Source of the DNA: Comamonadaceae bacterium
GTDB lineage: Bacteria; Pseudomonadota; Gammaproteobacteria; Burkholderiales; Burkholderiaceae_C
Length of the DNA stretch: 64,000 bases
Direction: 5' to 3'
NCBI GenBank assembly: GCA_027488255.1
Contig: JAIYBZ010000029.1
Span: 303,643 to 367,642, forward strand
Part shown: piece by piece, positions 19,521 through 28,878 of the stretch
Numbering within the stretch: the first letter of the stretch is position 1
Layout: every line of letters starts with the position of its first letter
The notes under the pieces: generated by a model
Databases searched by the model: none
Told to the model about the DNA's origin: nothing
What the model saw: only the letters and a program-made list of their open reading frames with translations
Program-made: the position numbers and the translations under genes

Positions 19521-19850
19521 ATGGAACAGATCGCCCCAGCCAACATCTCGGATTGGTCTCAAAGCCAAGCGCAACGCCCCATCTTGCTGGATGTGCGTGA
19601 AGGCTGGGAAGTGCAAACCGCCAGTGTCCAACCTGAGGGCATGGACCTGGTGCACATGCCCATGCAAACCATTCCGGCGCGCTTGGACGAACTCGACAAA
19701 TCCCGCCCCATTGCATGCCTGTGCCACCACGGTGGTCGCAGCATGCAAGTGGCCGCATTTTTGGCCCAACACGGGTTTCAGGTCAGCAATGTGTCGGGAG
19801 GCATACACGCCTGGTCCGTGCAGGTTGACCCCACTATTCCGGTCTATTGA
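19521..19850 (+). CDS. Rhodanese-like domain protein
   Basis: A 109-residue single rhodanese domain. The active-site loop is CHHGGRS with the catalytic Cys preceded by CL, matching C-x4-[RK]-[ST]. LLDVREGWEVQTA forms the N-terminal rhodanese motif. It probably carries a persulfide sulfur in the cytosol. It lies 12 bp after pcm and 36 bp before tolC in a co-directional set. Confidence 0.9.
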   Translation: MEQIAPANISDWSQSQAQRPILLDVREGWEVQTASVQPEGMDLVHMPMQTIPARLDELDKSRPIACLCHHGGRSMQVAAFLAQHGFQVSNVSGGIHAWSVQVDPTIPVY

Positions 19851-19886
19851 TTTAGCTGGCTTCACTGAGTTTTGAAAGAATTTCCC

Positions 19887-21203
19887 ATGAAATTTCGCCT
19901 CTTGCCCCTCACTGTCTCTCTGGCAGCTGTTTTCACCGCCTCGGCCCAAGCCCAAAGCTTGGCCCAGCTTTATGAGGCAGCCAAGGGGTATGACGCTTCT
20001 TTCAAGGCGGCGCAATCTCAGTTCCAGGCCAATTTGGCCAAGGCCGAACAGGCGAAAGCAGCCATGCGGCCAACGGTGGGCTTGGGTTCCGCGATCTCAG
20101 AAGCGAATTTTGACAACCGCACCAGTTCCAATGCGGACCAGCGATTTGGGACACGCTCCGCCACTTTCAGCGCCAGTCAACCGCTCTACAGACCTGCGAA
20201 TCAAGCCACCTATGCCCAAGGGCTCAAGCAATTGGACTTGGCTCAAGCGCAACTGAAAACAGCCGAACAAGACCTCATCGTCCGAGTCAGCCAAGCTTAT
20301 TTCGAAGTGTTGACCGCGCAAGAGAGTTTGGCCTTCGTCAAAGCCCAAAAAACCGCTGTATCCGAGCAACTGGCCGCCGCCAAACGCAACTTTGAAGTGG
20401 GCACTTCGACCATCACCGACACCCGCGAAGCGCAAGCGCGCTTTGATTTGGTGACTGCACAAGAAATCGCAACTGAAAACGATTTGCGCGTCAAAAAATT
20501 GGCTTTGGACCAATTGGTGGGCACCAAAGACGCACAACCTGTCGCGATACGTGCAGGCGCCAACCTGCAACAGATTGCGAGTGGCGACGTCGAATCTTGG
20601 GTGCAACAAGCAAGCGCCCAAAACCCCAACATCGCTCTGGCCCGTACGGGCTTAGAAGTAGCCCAACTCGAAACCGAAAAAGCGAAAGCAGGCCACTTAC
20701 CCACCCTGGACTTGACGGCCTCCTATGGCATGACACGCTACCAAGGCGATGCATCCGCATCCAGAACGAACAACAATACCGCAGTGATAGGTCTGAGTTT
20801 CAACCTACCCCTCTACGCCGGGCATGCCACACAAAACCGCATTCAAGAAACACTGGCCCTTGAAGAAAAAGCGCGCCAAGATTTAGAGGCCGCCCAACGC
20901 AACGTGGCGCAAGCCACGCGCACCGCCTTCTTTGGCGTGCAGTCTGGATTGGGCCAAGTCAAAGCCCTGGAAGCCGCCGAAGCCTCGAGCCAAAGCGCCT
21001 TAGACGCCAACAAATTGGGCTACCAAGTGGGCGTGCGCATCAACATCGACGTGTTGAACAGCCAAAGCCAGCTCTTCCAAACCAAGCGCGACCTGACCAA
21101 AGCACGCTATGACGTGTTGCTGGGACAACTGCGCCTGCGCCAAGCCGCCGGGGTCTTAAAGGCTGAAGACGTGCAAAACGTGGGTGCTTTGTTGCAGAAG
21201 TGA
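19887..21203 (+). CDS. tolC: TolC-family outer-membrane channel protein
   Basis: A 438-residue outer-membrane efflux protein. I use the ATG at 19887, which gives a proper signal peptide (MKFRLLPLTVSLAAVFTASAQA); the longer TTG start adds five residues. The sequence repeats helical TolC modules with SLAQLYEAAKGYD at the start, NARQ-like coil segments, and YQVGVRINIDVLNSQSQLFQ near the C-terminus. It forms the trimeric channel for RND and type I export. In related genomes tolC is typically followed by waaA; here a glycan cluster intervenes. Confidence 0.93.
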   Translation: MKFRLLPLTVSLAAVFTASAQAQSLAQLYEAAKGYDASFKAAQSQFQANLAKAEQAKAAMRPTVGLGSAISEANFDNRTSSNADQRFGTRSATFSASQPLYRPANQATYAQGLKQLDLAQAQLKTAEQDLIVRVSQAYFEVLTAQESLAFVKAQKTAVSEQLAAAKRNFEVGTSTITDTREAQARFDLVTAQEIATENDLRVKKLALDQLVGTKDAQPVAIRAGANLQQIASGDVESWVQQASAQNPNIALARTGLEVAQLETEKAKAGHLPTLDLTASYGMTRYQGDASASRTNNNTAVIGLSFNLPLYAGHATQNRIQETLALEEKARQDLEAAQRNVAQATRTAFFGVQSGLGQVKALEAAEASSQSALDANKLGYQVGVRINIDVLNSQSQLFQTKRDLTKARYDVLLGQLRLRQAAGVLKAEDVQNVGALLQK

Positions 21204-21225
21204 TTTTGCGATTCAGCCGCCTCAA

Positions 21226-22119
21226 ATGACTTTGAAGACAAGCGAAGCCGCACCGACCTGGCAATGCGTCATGGTCTGCTGGGGTGACAAATACCCCATT
21301 GAACTCATCAACCACCTGATGTGTGAAATTGAGCGGCATGCACCTTCGTGCCCTCGCTTTGTACTGATTTGCGATGAACCCAAACCAGGATTGCGTGCAG
21401 ATGCCCTTACATGCGATTTCCCACCTTTTTTTCTGAATCCTCAATTCAAAAAAGGGGGGTGCCAAGCCAAATTGGCCATGTTCGAAAAAGGTGTCCTGCC
21501 TGAGGATCTCCCCTCAATTTATATCGACTTAGACACGATTGTTCTGGGCGATATCACTGCAGGGCTGCAATTGATGGACTCTCGTAAGACCGTCGCCATG
21601 TTGCCCAGCGCGATCATTCCATTTGGCCCGATTGGGCGCACTTTGTGGAGGTGGACAGCCAAAAGGCGGTATGCCCGCGGAAATTCTTCAATGGTGGTCT
21701 TTCACCCGGCAGAGTGTCATTACATCGCTGAAACTTTTCGCGCACTGTACAAAAAACATCCTGATTTCGGCTTTCGCCCCATGGTGGCAGATGAACGCTT
21801 CATCAGCTGGGTAGCTCAAGCCCATATGAAAAAGCTACCCAATAACTTGATCGTGAAATTTCCCGGTGAATTTATGTTCCCCTGGCGCTGGTGGCTGTAT
21901 GTAAAGGCCCAATTGCCTTGGGTCCGTGCTCGGCGCGCCCAACTGGCTGCCATCACACTCAACGGTCTGCTAATTAAGCCTGAGATGCTGGTCAATCTCA
22001 GTGAAGGCGCCATTGTTGTTGACAACAAGTCAAGACAATTGATTTGGAGCCCGAAGACGATGGGACCTTTCTATTTAGCGATCCAACAATATTATTCTTA
22101 TCTGAAGGCCATGGGCTGA
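21226..22119 (+). CDS. Putative glycosyltransferase (GT-A-like), surface glycan
   Basis: A 297-residue protein starting MTLKTSEAAPTWQ at 21226. It has a candidate metal/sugar-nucleotide site YIDLDTIVLGD (a DxD-type motif, about residues 104-114), with a GGCQAKLAMFE segment before it and VADERFISW later, as in GT8-like and related transferases. The N-terminal VCWGDKYP resembles the nucleotide-binding strand of that fold. It begins 22 bp after tolC and its 3' end overlaps the convergent gene at 22098 by 22 bp. The sugar and acceptor are unknown. Confidence 0.6.
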   Translation: MTLKTSEAAPTWQCVMVCWGDKYPIELINHLMCEIERHAPSCPRFVLICDEPKPGLRADALTCDFPPFFLNPQFKKGGCQAKLAMFEKGVLPEDLPSIYIDLDTIVLGDITAGLQLMDSRKTVAMLPSAIIPFGPIGRTLWRWTAKRRYARGNSSMVVFHPAECHYIAETFRALYKKHPDFGFRPMVADERFISWVAQAHMKKLPNNLIVKFPGEFMFPWRWWLYVKAQLPWVRARRAQLAAITLNGLLIKPEMLVNLSEGAIVVDNKSRQLIWSPKTMGPFYLAIQQYYSYLKAMG

Positions 22120-23213
22120 TCAGCGACATCGATACTTTCTACTATTTCAGCAAAAATACCCGCTTCCGGCATAGGCAAGTCACCATTTTTTACTGCTGCG
22201 ACGTATTTTTTTCGCATTTCTAATTGAAGTTTTAAATTATTTTTCTTCAAAAACGGAACGCCCATAATTGCGATTGAAGGATAACAAAAGGAATGAAGAA
22301 AATTCCTCTTTGACACCACTTTATTTATGAAATTTATGCTGGCATTACGCCAGTTTTCGTTTTGGGCAAATGCCAACAATAAACCTTCACATTCCTCTTG
22401 AAAATTCAAATCTGTAAATGAAGCGTAACGCAGAGTTAACTTTAATTGTTCAAAGTCAGCCGATTCAATGGCATTTTTAAATTCATTCAGATTGAACAAT
22501 CCAGCAACGACTCTCCCCTCTTTATTCATGTGACGACTTATTCCTCGCTCACCCAATTTAACGGTCAGTGTTTTATTTCCACTAGGGATATATTTGCGCC
22601 AAAAATCCCAAAAAATTTCAGAATCAAAGAGAACTCTATTAATCGTTAACCAGAAAGACAGAATCAAACCAGAATTATTGAATTTACCATCGGGAAGACA
22701 CACAGCACCACCAAAGTCATCCACGACATCTCGCAAGTGTTGGAAAATACTCAACTCTCCCGAAATTGGATACCATATACTGTCATTAATTAGATGAATA
22801 GAATCAAAATAGACATCTTTAGACTTTAAGTAATTTAATCCACACCTATAACCGCCGAAATCGTAGCCCACATTTTCTCTTTCGATAATTTTCCAAGTTA
22901 TTTTTTTCAATTTTTCAATATCAAATAAGGATAATTTACCATTAGAAATTAATAACACTTCCGAGCCCTGAGAAATAAATGAATTTATTGCAGCGTAATG
23001 CGAATCCAAAAGACTTCCTGGTCGGTAAATTAAGTATAAAACAAGATTTTTATTGAGAATCCTCTCACCTTCACATACACAAATATCCCTTAACTCTCTT
23101 TTTTCGTAGATAACTTTTCTTATTGGCGCAAACAATATCAAAAGCAATGCTTTAATCTGATCAACCACTGCTAAAAGTTCACGTCTTATCTTCCACGCTG
23201 GAGGTAATTTCAT
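22098..23213 (-). CDS. Rhamnan synthesis F (RgpF)-like glycan protein
   Basis: A 371-residue protein in AT-rich DNA. The diagnostic stretch is NVGYDFGGYRCGL followed by IHLINDSIWYPI, which matches RgpF-type proteins (PF05045) involved in polysaccharide side-chain addition. Residues about 20-35 are hydrophobic. Its codon use and low GC differ sharply from tolC and waaA on either side, suggesting acquisition. It is transcribed with the O-antigen ligase gene just upstream (1 bp gap). Acceptor unknown. Confidence 0.65.
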   Translation of the reverse strand: MKLPPAWKIRRELLAVVDQIKALLLILFAPIRKVIYEKRELRDICVCEGERILNKNLVLYLIYRPGSLLDSHYAAINSFISQGSEVLLISNGKLSLFDIEKLKKITWKIIERENVGYDFGGYRCGLNYLKSKDVYFDSIHLINDSIWYPISGELSIFQHLRDVVDDFGGAVCLPDGKFNNSGLILSFWLTINRVLFDSEIFWDFWRKYIPSGNKTLTVKLGERGISRHMNKEGRVVAGLFNLNEFKNAIESADFEQLKLTLRYASFTDLNFQEECEGLLLAFAQNENWRNASINFINKVVSKRNFLHSFCYPSIAIMGVPFLKKNNLKLQLEMRKKYVAAVKNGDLPMPEAGIFAEIVESIDVADQPMAFR

Positions 23214-23214
23214 C

Positions 23215-24486
23215 TTAGCCTTGCCCTGAATCAGTCTGTGGATTTTTTTTATTTAAATAAAAAGAAGTCATTGTCAATGCAAAAACTGCCATGTAAAAAT
23301 TTCGCTCACTGCTAATCCAAAATGGAGAGTTAATGAAGCTATCCACCCAAATAATAGCAAGTAATCCAAAAATAATTAATTTATATTTTTCCTCAACAAC
23401 TCTAGCAACCTTGATCGCACCGACAAAAAGGACAAAATATGCAGCTATACCGAACAATCCATGCTCGACCCCGAAAAATAAAAACTGATTATGAGGATGA
23501 ACACAAGATATCTTACACATGACCGGATCTAAAAATACACGCTCCGCCAACCAGCGGTATGACCCGGTTCCATGACCCCAAAAAGGTTGGTCAAGAAAAA
23601 AGTCCCATGAGGCTCGCCACATTGCCAATCTAGCACCAATTGAAGTCATCTGCTGACCTTGTTGGAAAGCTTCAACCTCTGTAAAAAACAAAGTAAATTT
23701 TTTCAATAGAACGGGAGAACTAAGTACCAATACAACACCCACGCCAATTAACAAACCTGAAATAATTAACGCTTTACGAATAGGTAATGCAATAAATATT
23801 GTTACCAATAAAGCAATCAAACAAACAACTTGACCTGTACGACCATAAAGTAAATGTGTAATACTAAAAATTGATGCCAGCAAGACAAAAGCCCAAAGCA
23901 ATTTAATCTTGACATGCTTTTCAGTTACAAGATGCGAAAAAGATACCACAGCCAAGAAACTGGTCATAACTCCCTGAGCTATATAGTCATAAAAAACACT
24001 ATGATTTACCCCCAATCCTGTTATTTTTGATTGTGACCATGGAAGCACCATCCAGATACCGAGATAAGTCGACACCAATGTGACTGCAGCACCAGCAAAA
24101 AATCCATACCAACACCTTTTTTGCCAAGTCGGCGTATCAATAACGCTAATAATTATTAATATTACAAAAAATCGACTGTATACACCGAAGTATCTGTATG
24201 CATAGTCAATGGGCGCAACTGAATAAACTGTCCCAATCAATACCAAAAGAGGAATGGCGAGCACTGGCCAAAATACAGGTAATTTAACCAAACGATTCCA
24301 AGGTCGCATCCAGTCAACAGATAGCAGCCAAAACAAAATTGCTAAAACTGTGCCTAAGCTTGCCAATGCCATTGAGGCTGCCACTCCGTACAGCAACATA
24401 ATAATGCTGCATCTGGTCAAAAGCAGCATCAAACTACGATAGCGAGTCAATCCGCTGATTTCATCAGGCCCATTTAGAATATTCAT
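23215..24486 (-). CDS. O-antigen ligase / polymerase family membrane protein
   Basis: A 423-residue polytopic protein with about 10-12 hydrophobic helices and a large loop containing GHGTGSYRWLAERVF and HPHNQFLFFGVEHG. This loop pattern is that of the Wzy_C/O-antigen ligase family. Members either join O-antigen to lipid A-core (WaaL) or polymerise repeat units (Wzy); this sequence does not decide which. DNA here is AT-rich relative to the neighbours. It is followed by the RgpF-like gene and preceded by neuC. Confidence 0.82.
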   Translation of the reverse strand: MNILNGPDEISGLTRYRSLMLLLTRCSIIMLLYGVAASMALASLGTVLAILFWLLSVDWMRPWNRLVKLPVFWPVLAIPLLVLIGTVYSVAPIDYAYRYFGVYSRFFVILIIISVIDTPTWQKRCWYGFFAGAAVTLVSTYLGIWMVLPWSQSKITGLGVNHSVFYDYIAQGVMTSFLAVVSFSHLVTEKHVKIKLLWAFVLLASIFSITHLLYGRTGQVVCLIALLVTIFIALPIRKALIISGLLIGVGVVLVLSSPVLLKKFTLFFTEVEAFQQGQQMTSIGARLAMWRASWDFFLDQPFWGHGTGSYRWLAERVFLDPVMCKISCVHPHNQFLFFGVEHGLFGIAAYFVLFVGAIKVARVVEEKYKLIIFGLLAIIWVDSFINSPFWISSERNFYMAVFALTMTSFYLNKKNPQTDSGQG

Positions 24487-24505
24487 AAATTAAGAAAATA
24501 AATAT

Positions 24506-25651
24506 TTAATGATAGTCATTAAATGCCTTCTGTGAAGGCAATAACCAATATTCATGGGTACTCAAAACATTGATAAATTTCTCTGATGCAGTCCCCGCAC
24601 CAAATCCCATCGAGCCGATAAAATGTTTAGACCAAGAATGCTGCAAAAAGCGATTCATGCCATTTGTGTCCATTGCCTCAGCATTGGCGATACTTTCCGC
24701 AATTCCCCTGCTGTTTTGCCTCGTCCCCACATCCAAACTCGGCAGGCCCAAGAACGGTGCTTCTCGAACACCCGCACTGCTGTTGCCAATCATGGCTGAA
24801 GCATTCTTCATGAGTTCAGAAAAATAATTGAATCTCATGGAAGGGATCAATCTGAATCGGTCCTTAGGCAATGCTTCGATGACTTGGAAAATAGCATCGG
24901 TCCCTGGATCGTTGTTGGGGGCAATGACCACAAAGTTCTTGCCACTGGCCTCCAGGCACGCAAACAGAGATTGGGCTTGGGCGCCAATGGTGTCCACTTC
25001 GGATGTGACGGGATGAAAAATGACAATGCCATAGTCATCAAATGGGATGGCATACCTCGCCTTCACTTCCTCAATCGTCACACCCGAAGGTTTGGCATGG
25101 GTGTCTAGTTCCGGTGAGCCAATCGTGTACACCCGGTCAGGCGCTTCTCCCAACGCCAGAACCCGCTGACGGGCCGCTTCGGAACTCACAAAATGGGTCG
25201 CGCACAGTTTTGTATTGCAGTGCCGAATGCTTTCGTCAATGGTTCCCGAAACTTCCCCGCCCTCAATGTGCGCCGATCGGATGTAACGCATGGCACAGAC
25301 CAAAGAAGCCGCCAAGGCCTCGACCCGATCACCATGAATGATGACCAGATCTGGCCGGTGCTCATGCACAAAATCTGAAAATCCCAAAATGGTCTTCGAC
25401 AAGATGAAATCCAGCGCATCGCCTTCTCGCTGGTTCACAAATTCGAAAAATTCGGCCCCAGCAAAGCGTTTGACTTCAAGTCGTGTTTCACCGTACCGCT
25501 TCATCATGTGCATGCCAGTGATGAAAAAACTGATCTGAAAGCCCGCTTTTTGGGCAGCAAGTGCCAATGGCTCCAGCTTGCCAAAATCGGCACGTGTGCC
25601 GGTAACAAACAACAGCTTCTTACCAGTCACAGGCACATGGCTTTGCGTCAT
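24506..25651 (-). CDS. neuC: UDP-N-acetylglucosamine 2-epimerase, hydrolysing (sialic-acid type)
   Basis: A 381-residue enzyme from the ATG at 25651, whose ATGA overlaps the neuB stop. TGTRADFGKLEPL at the N-terminus, IIHGDRVEALA, and HIEGGEVSGTIDESIRH are the NeuC/SiaA signatures; bacillosamine-specific LegG homologues usually have a different HxHGG motif. It makes ManNAc from UDP-GlcNAc as the first step to N-acetylneuraminate. Third gene of the neuA-neuB-neuC operon. A legionaminate pathway looks less likely because its extra genes are absent here. Confidence 0.85.
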   Translation of the reverse strand: MTQSHVPVTGKKLLFVTGTRADFGKLEPLALAAQKAGFQISFFITGMHMMKRYGETRLEVKRFAGAEFFEFVNQREGDALDFILSKTILGFSDFVHEHRPDLVIIHGDRVEALAASLVCAMRYIRSAHIEGGEVSGTIDESIRHCNTKLCATHFVSSEAARQRVLALGEAPDRVYTIGSPELDTHAKPSGVTIEEVKARYAIPFDDYGIVIFHPVTSEVDTIGAQAQSLFACLEASGKNFVVIAPNNDPGTDAIFQVIEALPKDRFRLIPSMRFNYFSELMKNASAMIGNSSAGVREAPFLGLPSLDVGTRQNSRGIAESIANAEAMDTNGMNRFLQHSWSKHFIGSMGFGAGTASEKFINVLSTHEYWLLPSQKAFNDYH

Positions 25652-26694
25652 TGGGGTTTCTCCACACCTGCAAAGTCTGTCCACCGCAATTGCTGGTTGC
25701 GCTTCACGCTCTGGGTCAGTTGCTTGCCAATCAGTCGGTCAAAATATTGCACCGAAATTTCCCCCGAACCAGGTCGGCGCGCCCAGATGTCAGCTTCAGT
25801 CACCACATGGCCAGCAGGCAGGTCTTTGTCGGCCACAACGGAGCCACGGGCAAATCGGTACACGTCCTCTTCCGGCGCCGTTCGCACTTTAGGGTTGTTG
25901 AGTGCGGTGTGAATTTCTTTGGATCTGTCGATCAAAAACCTCAGTTCCGCGGGATCCATAGAACACGAAATGTCCGGACCTTTTCTGTAACGGGTATCCG
26001 TGAAGTGGCGCTCCAATATACAAGCCCCCAAAGCCACCGAGGCCAGCGCCATCTCTGGCCCAATGCTGTGATCTGAAAAACCAACCACGGCCTTGGGGAA
26101 GGCCTTGCGCAAGTCGGTCACCCCTTGCAAACTGACAATTTCGGGCGGCGATGGGTACAAATTGGTGCACTCCAGCAAGGCGTAGTCGATGCCTGCATCT
26201 TCCAAAATTTGCACCGAGGGTCTCATGCTCTCAATGGTCTGCATCCCGGTACTCATAATCACGGGCTTGCCCATGGCCGCAATGTGCCTGAGCAAGGGCA
26301 AGTGGTTGCATTCACCCGAGCCTATCTTGAAAGCCGCCACACCAATTTCGTTCAAGAAGTCTGCGGCTGCTCGAGAGAAAGGGGTCGAAATGTAAATCAG
26401 GCCCAATGACTCTGCATGCTTTTTCAATGCAATTTCATCGTCTTTGCTGAGGGCACATTCTTGCATCACATGCCAAATGGATTTGTCGGCATTGGGCGGA
26501 AAAATCGACTTGGCCTCATCGGTCATTTCATCATCTACAAAATGCGTCTGGTGCTTGACCATCTCACATCCTGCTAACCGTGCAGCAGTGACCATAGATT
26601 TAGCAACTTCCAAACTGCCGCCATGGTTGATCCCGATTTCTGCTATCACCAAAGGTGCGTGCCGCAGGGAAATCTCTCGATTCGCAATCTTCAT
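25648..26694 (-). CDS. neuB: N-acetylneuraminate synthase (nonulosonate synthase)
   Basis: A 348-residue NeuB. The catalytic TIM barrel starts with PLVIAEIGINHGGSLE and contains KHQTH, KIGSGECNHLPLL and VGFSDHS. A C-terminal SAF/antifreeze-like domain follows from about residue 285 (RGSVVADKDLPAGHVVTEADI in outline). It condenses ManNAc with phosphoenolpyruvate to give Neu5Ac. Both ends overlap neighbours by ATGA junctions (neuA upstream, neuC downstream), showing tight coupling. A related nine-carbon acid cannot be excluded. Confidence 0.9.
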   Translation of the reverse strand: MKIANREISLRHAPLVIAEIGINHGGSLEVAKSMVTAARLAGCEMVKHQTHFVDDEMTDEAKSIFPPNADKSIWHVMQECALSKDDEIALKKHAESLGLIYISTPFSRAAADFLNEIGVAAFKIGSGECNHLPLLRHIAAMGKPVIMSTGMQTIESMRPSVQILEDAGIDYALLECTNLYPSPPEIVSLQGVTDLRKAFPKAVVGFSDHSIGPEMALASVALGACILERHFTDTRYRKGPDISCSMDPAELRFLIDRSKEIHTALNNPKVRTAPEEDVYRFARGSVVADKDLPAGHVVTEADIWARRPGSGEISVQYFDRLIGKQLTQSVKRNQQLRWTDFAGVEKPQ

Positions 26695-27398
26695 CTCTCA
26701 CTTCCTTTTTGATCAGACAAATGGCCGGTTAATGCAGCTTCACACCGTTCAAAATCTGCCATGGTGTCGATATCCAGACTGCGCTCAGAGCTCATCTGAA
26801 CGCACCCCATGCTGTCACTGACAAAACTTTCGTGCGCTAAAAACCATTCCGCACGGGTGACATAGACGGCCCCATTGGGCCGGACAACGGGGGGCAAACT
26901 TTGACGATTTGAAAAACAATGGACTGGATCACTCAGCGGTATAAAGCGCTTGCCATCCGTACGCCCCCACTTCAAAACGCCTCGATCCGCTTCGGTGACG
27001 GTCATCACCAAATCGAACTGATCAGACTCAAACAAGGCCAACGCGGCCGAAATATCTTCCACTTGGCGCAACGGCGACGTCGCTTGCAACAACACCACTG
27101 TGCCCTCAGTTTTTGTCGCTTGCAGGGCATGTAGGAACACAGGCGCCATGGGCACATCGTCACCACACAAGGGTTCAGGACGCGAAAGGGTGTGCACACC
27201 GGGGGGCAAGTCTGCCGAGAGAATCTCCGGGATATCGGTGCTCAATATGACGCGACTGGCGCCTGCTTCAAGCGCGACATCCACGGCATGGCGGTACAAG
27301 GGCTTGCCCGCCAGTTCGCGCATGTTCTTGCCTGGCAACCCCTTCGAGCCTGCGCGCAATGGAATAACCGCAGTCCAAGCCTGGCGGGAATAGGTCAT
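26691..27398 (-). CDS. neuA: Acylneuraminate (CMP-nonulosonate) cytidylyltransferase
   Basis: A 235-residue nucleotidyltransferase from the ATG at 27398 (MTYSRQAWTAVIPLRAGSKG). The CTP-binding motif RAGSKGLPGKN is present, then STDIPEI, LLQATSPLR and the C-terminal SLDIDTMADF. It activates the nonulosonic acid as the CMP-sugar. It is the first gene of the neuA-neuB-neuC operon, whose promoter should lie in the about 110 bp shared with the divergent waaA gene. No phosphatase or O-acetylase domain is attached. Confidence 0.9.
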   Translation of the reverse strand: MTYSRQAWTAVIPLRAGSKGLPGKNMRELAGKPLYRHAVDVALEAGASRVILSTDIPEILSADLPPGVHTLSRPEPLCGDDVPMAPVFLHALQATKTEGTVVLLQATSPLRQVEDISAALALFESDQFDLVMTVTEADRGVLKWGRTDGKRFIPLSDPVHCFSNRQSLPPVVRPNGAVYVTRAEWFLAHESFVSDSMGCVQMSSERSLDIDTMADFERCEAALTGHLSDQKGSER

Positions 27399-27510
27399 TG
27401 GATTTTTCTCTGCAATAGTAGACAACAGGGGGTAAGTATACTGACGCACCCCAGCCCATTGGGCTGATGATGAACGCCCAAAAAGGCACCCCTAACCGCT
27501 ACAAATAGAC

Positions 27511-28878
27511 ATGACTTCCCGATTTCCCACCACTTGGGGCGTGCGCTTAGGGCTGTGTTTGTACCGTGTCCTGTGGATCTTGTTGTTGCCCGCATTTTTG
27601 GGATTTCTTTGGCTTAGGGGAAAAAAAGAACCTTTGTACCGGTCCTTTTGGTCAGAGCGCTGGGGCATTGTGTCCACCCCGTTGAAAAACCCGATCTGGG
27701 TCCATTCCGCGTCGATGGGTGAAATCAGAGGTGCCGCACCTCTGATACGTGCTTTGCTGGCCAAAGGGTATCCCGTGCTGGTGACCACCCTGACACCTGC
27801 TGGTCGAACTGCAGCACAAAAACTTCTTGAGGCCGCTATTTCACAAGGGCAGGCCCAGGTGGCTTTTCTGCCCTTTGAATTGGGGAGTGCAGTGAAGCGG
27901 TTCATCAGGCATGTGCAACCCCGCTGCGCCATGATGACCGAGATCGATACTTGGCCCGTCTTGCTGACCACCATCCGACAACAAAGGGTACCTTTGTGCA
28001 TGGCCAATGCCCAGTACCCGAAAAAAAGCATCGAACGCGATTTAAACAATTGGTGGGGGTTTCGCGCCCAACTTTTCTCGGTTTACCAGTTGGTCTTATG
28101 TAAATCCGAAACCCACGCACAGCGGTTTCGCCAAGTCGGCTGCGAGCGAGTGGAAGTCGTGGGGGAAACCCGCTTCGACTTGCCTGTCGCGCAGAACCAA
28201 ATTGACGCCGCCACACAGTACCTTGCAGATTGGCACTTAGGCCGCAACCAACGGCCTGTGATCGCATTTGCCAGCGCCATTATTGGAGAAGACGAGCAAT
28301 TCATTGTTGCGATGCAACTCATTCAGCAAGCCTTGTTAGTGGCAGGCCGCCCTAAACCCTTGTTTGTCTATGTTCCGCGCAGTCCACAACGGTTTGATAC
28401 GGTGCATGATTTGCTTCAAGCTGAAGGGTTGCAAACCGTACGCCGAAGTCAGCTTTTCGACAACGATTTTCGATGCCTCACGCCCGATGCTTCACTGCGT
28501 GATGCCGATGTTTTATTGGGCGACTCCTTAGGCGAGATGTATTTTTATTTGGCACTTTCCCAAGCCGTAGTTGTTGGTGCATCTTTTGTCCCGATGGGGG
28601 CCCACAATGTGATCGAGCCCTTAGCCCTTAAAAAGCCAGTGATGGTGGGTCACAGCATTTGGGGCATTGAATACCCGGGTGTTGAAGCCCTGGCCGCAGG
28701 GGTACTGCAACAGCATTTGGACATCGCTTCTTTGGCCCATGCATTGGTCGAATTGTTGACGGCGCCTGGTGCTTATGAAAAAGCGATGGCAGGTGCCGAA
28801 CAGTTTTATGCAGAACATGCCGGCTCTACGGCCAAGCACATGGCAGTGTTGGTGCCATGGTTGGAATCTGCAACATGA
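27511..28878 (+). CDS. waaA: 3-deoxy-D-manno-octulosonic acid transferase, first copy
   Basis: A 455-residue GT30-family enzyme anchored by an N-terminal hydrophobic helix (about residues 12-33). WVHSASMGEIRGA holds the catalytic Glu region of WaaA, TTLTPAGR follows, and MMTEIDTWPVLL stands in place of the usual ETELWPN. GDSLGEMYFYLALSQ and GGxNxxEP-like GAHNVIEPLALKKPV form the CMP-sugar site. It adds Kdo from CMP-Kdo to lipid A. It overlaps a second paralogue through an ATGA junction at 28875. Confidence 0.87.
   Translation: MTSRFPTTWGVRLGLCLYRVLWILLLPAFLGFLWLRGKKEPLYRSFWSERWGIVSTPLKNPIWVHSASMGEIRGAAPLIRALLAKGYPVLVTTLTPAGRTAAQKLLEAAISQGQAQVAFLPFELGSAVKRFIRHVQPRCAMMTEIDTWPVLLTTIRQQRVPLCMANAQYPKKSIERDLNNWWGFRAQLFSVYQLVLCKSETHAQRFRQVGCERVEVVGETRFDLPVAQNQIDAATQYLADWHLGRNQRPVIAFASAIIGEDEQFIVAMQLIQQALLVAGRPKPLFVYVPRSPQRFDTVHDLLQAEGLQTVRRSQLFDNDFRCLTPDASLRDADVLLGDSLGEMYFYLALSQAVVVGASFVPMGAHNVIEPLALKKPVMVGHSIWGIEYPGVEALAAGVLQQHLDIASLAHALVELLTAPGAYEKAMAGAEQFYAEHAGSTAKHMAVLVPWLESAT

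Noticed and set aside
24506..27398. Legionaminic or pseudaminic acid pathway
   Set aside because: The dehydratase, aminotransferase and acetyltransferase genes of those routes are absent, and the epimerase has the NeuC/SiaA-type motif.
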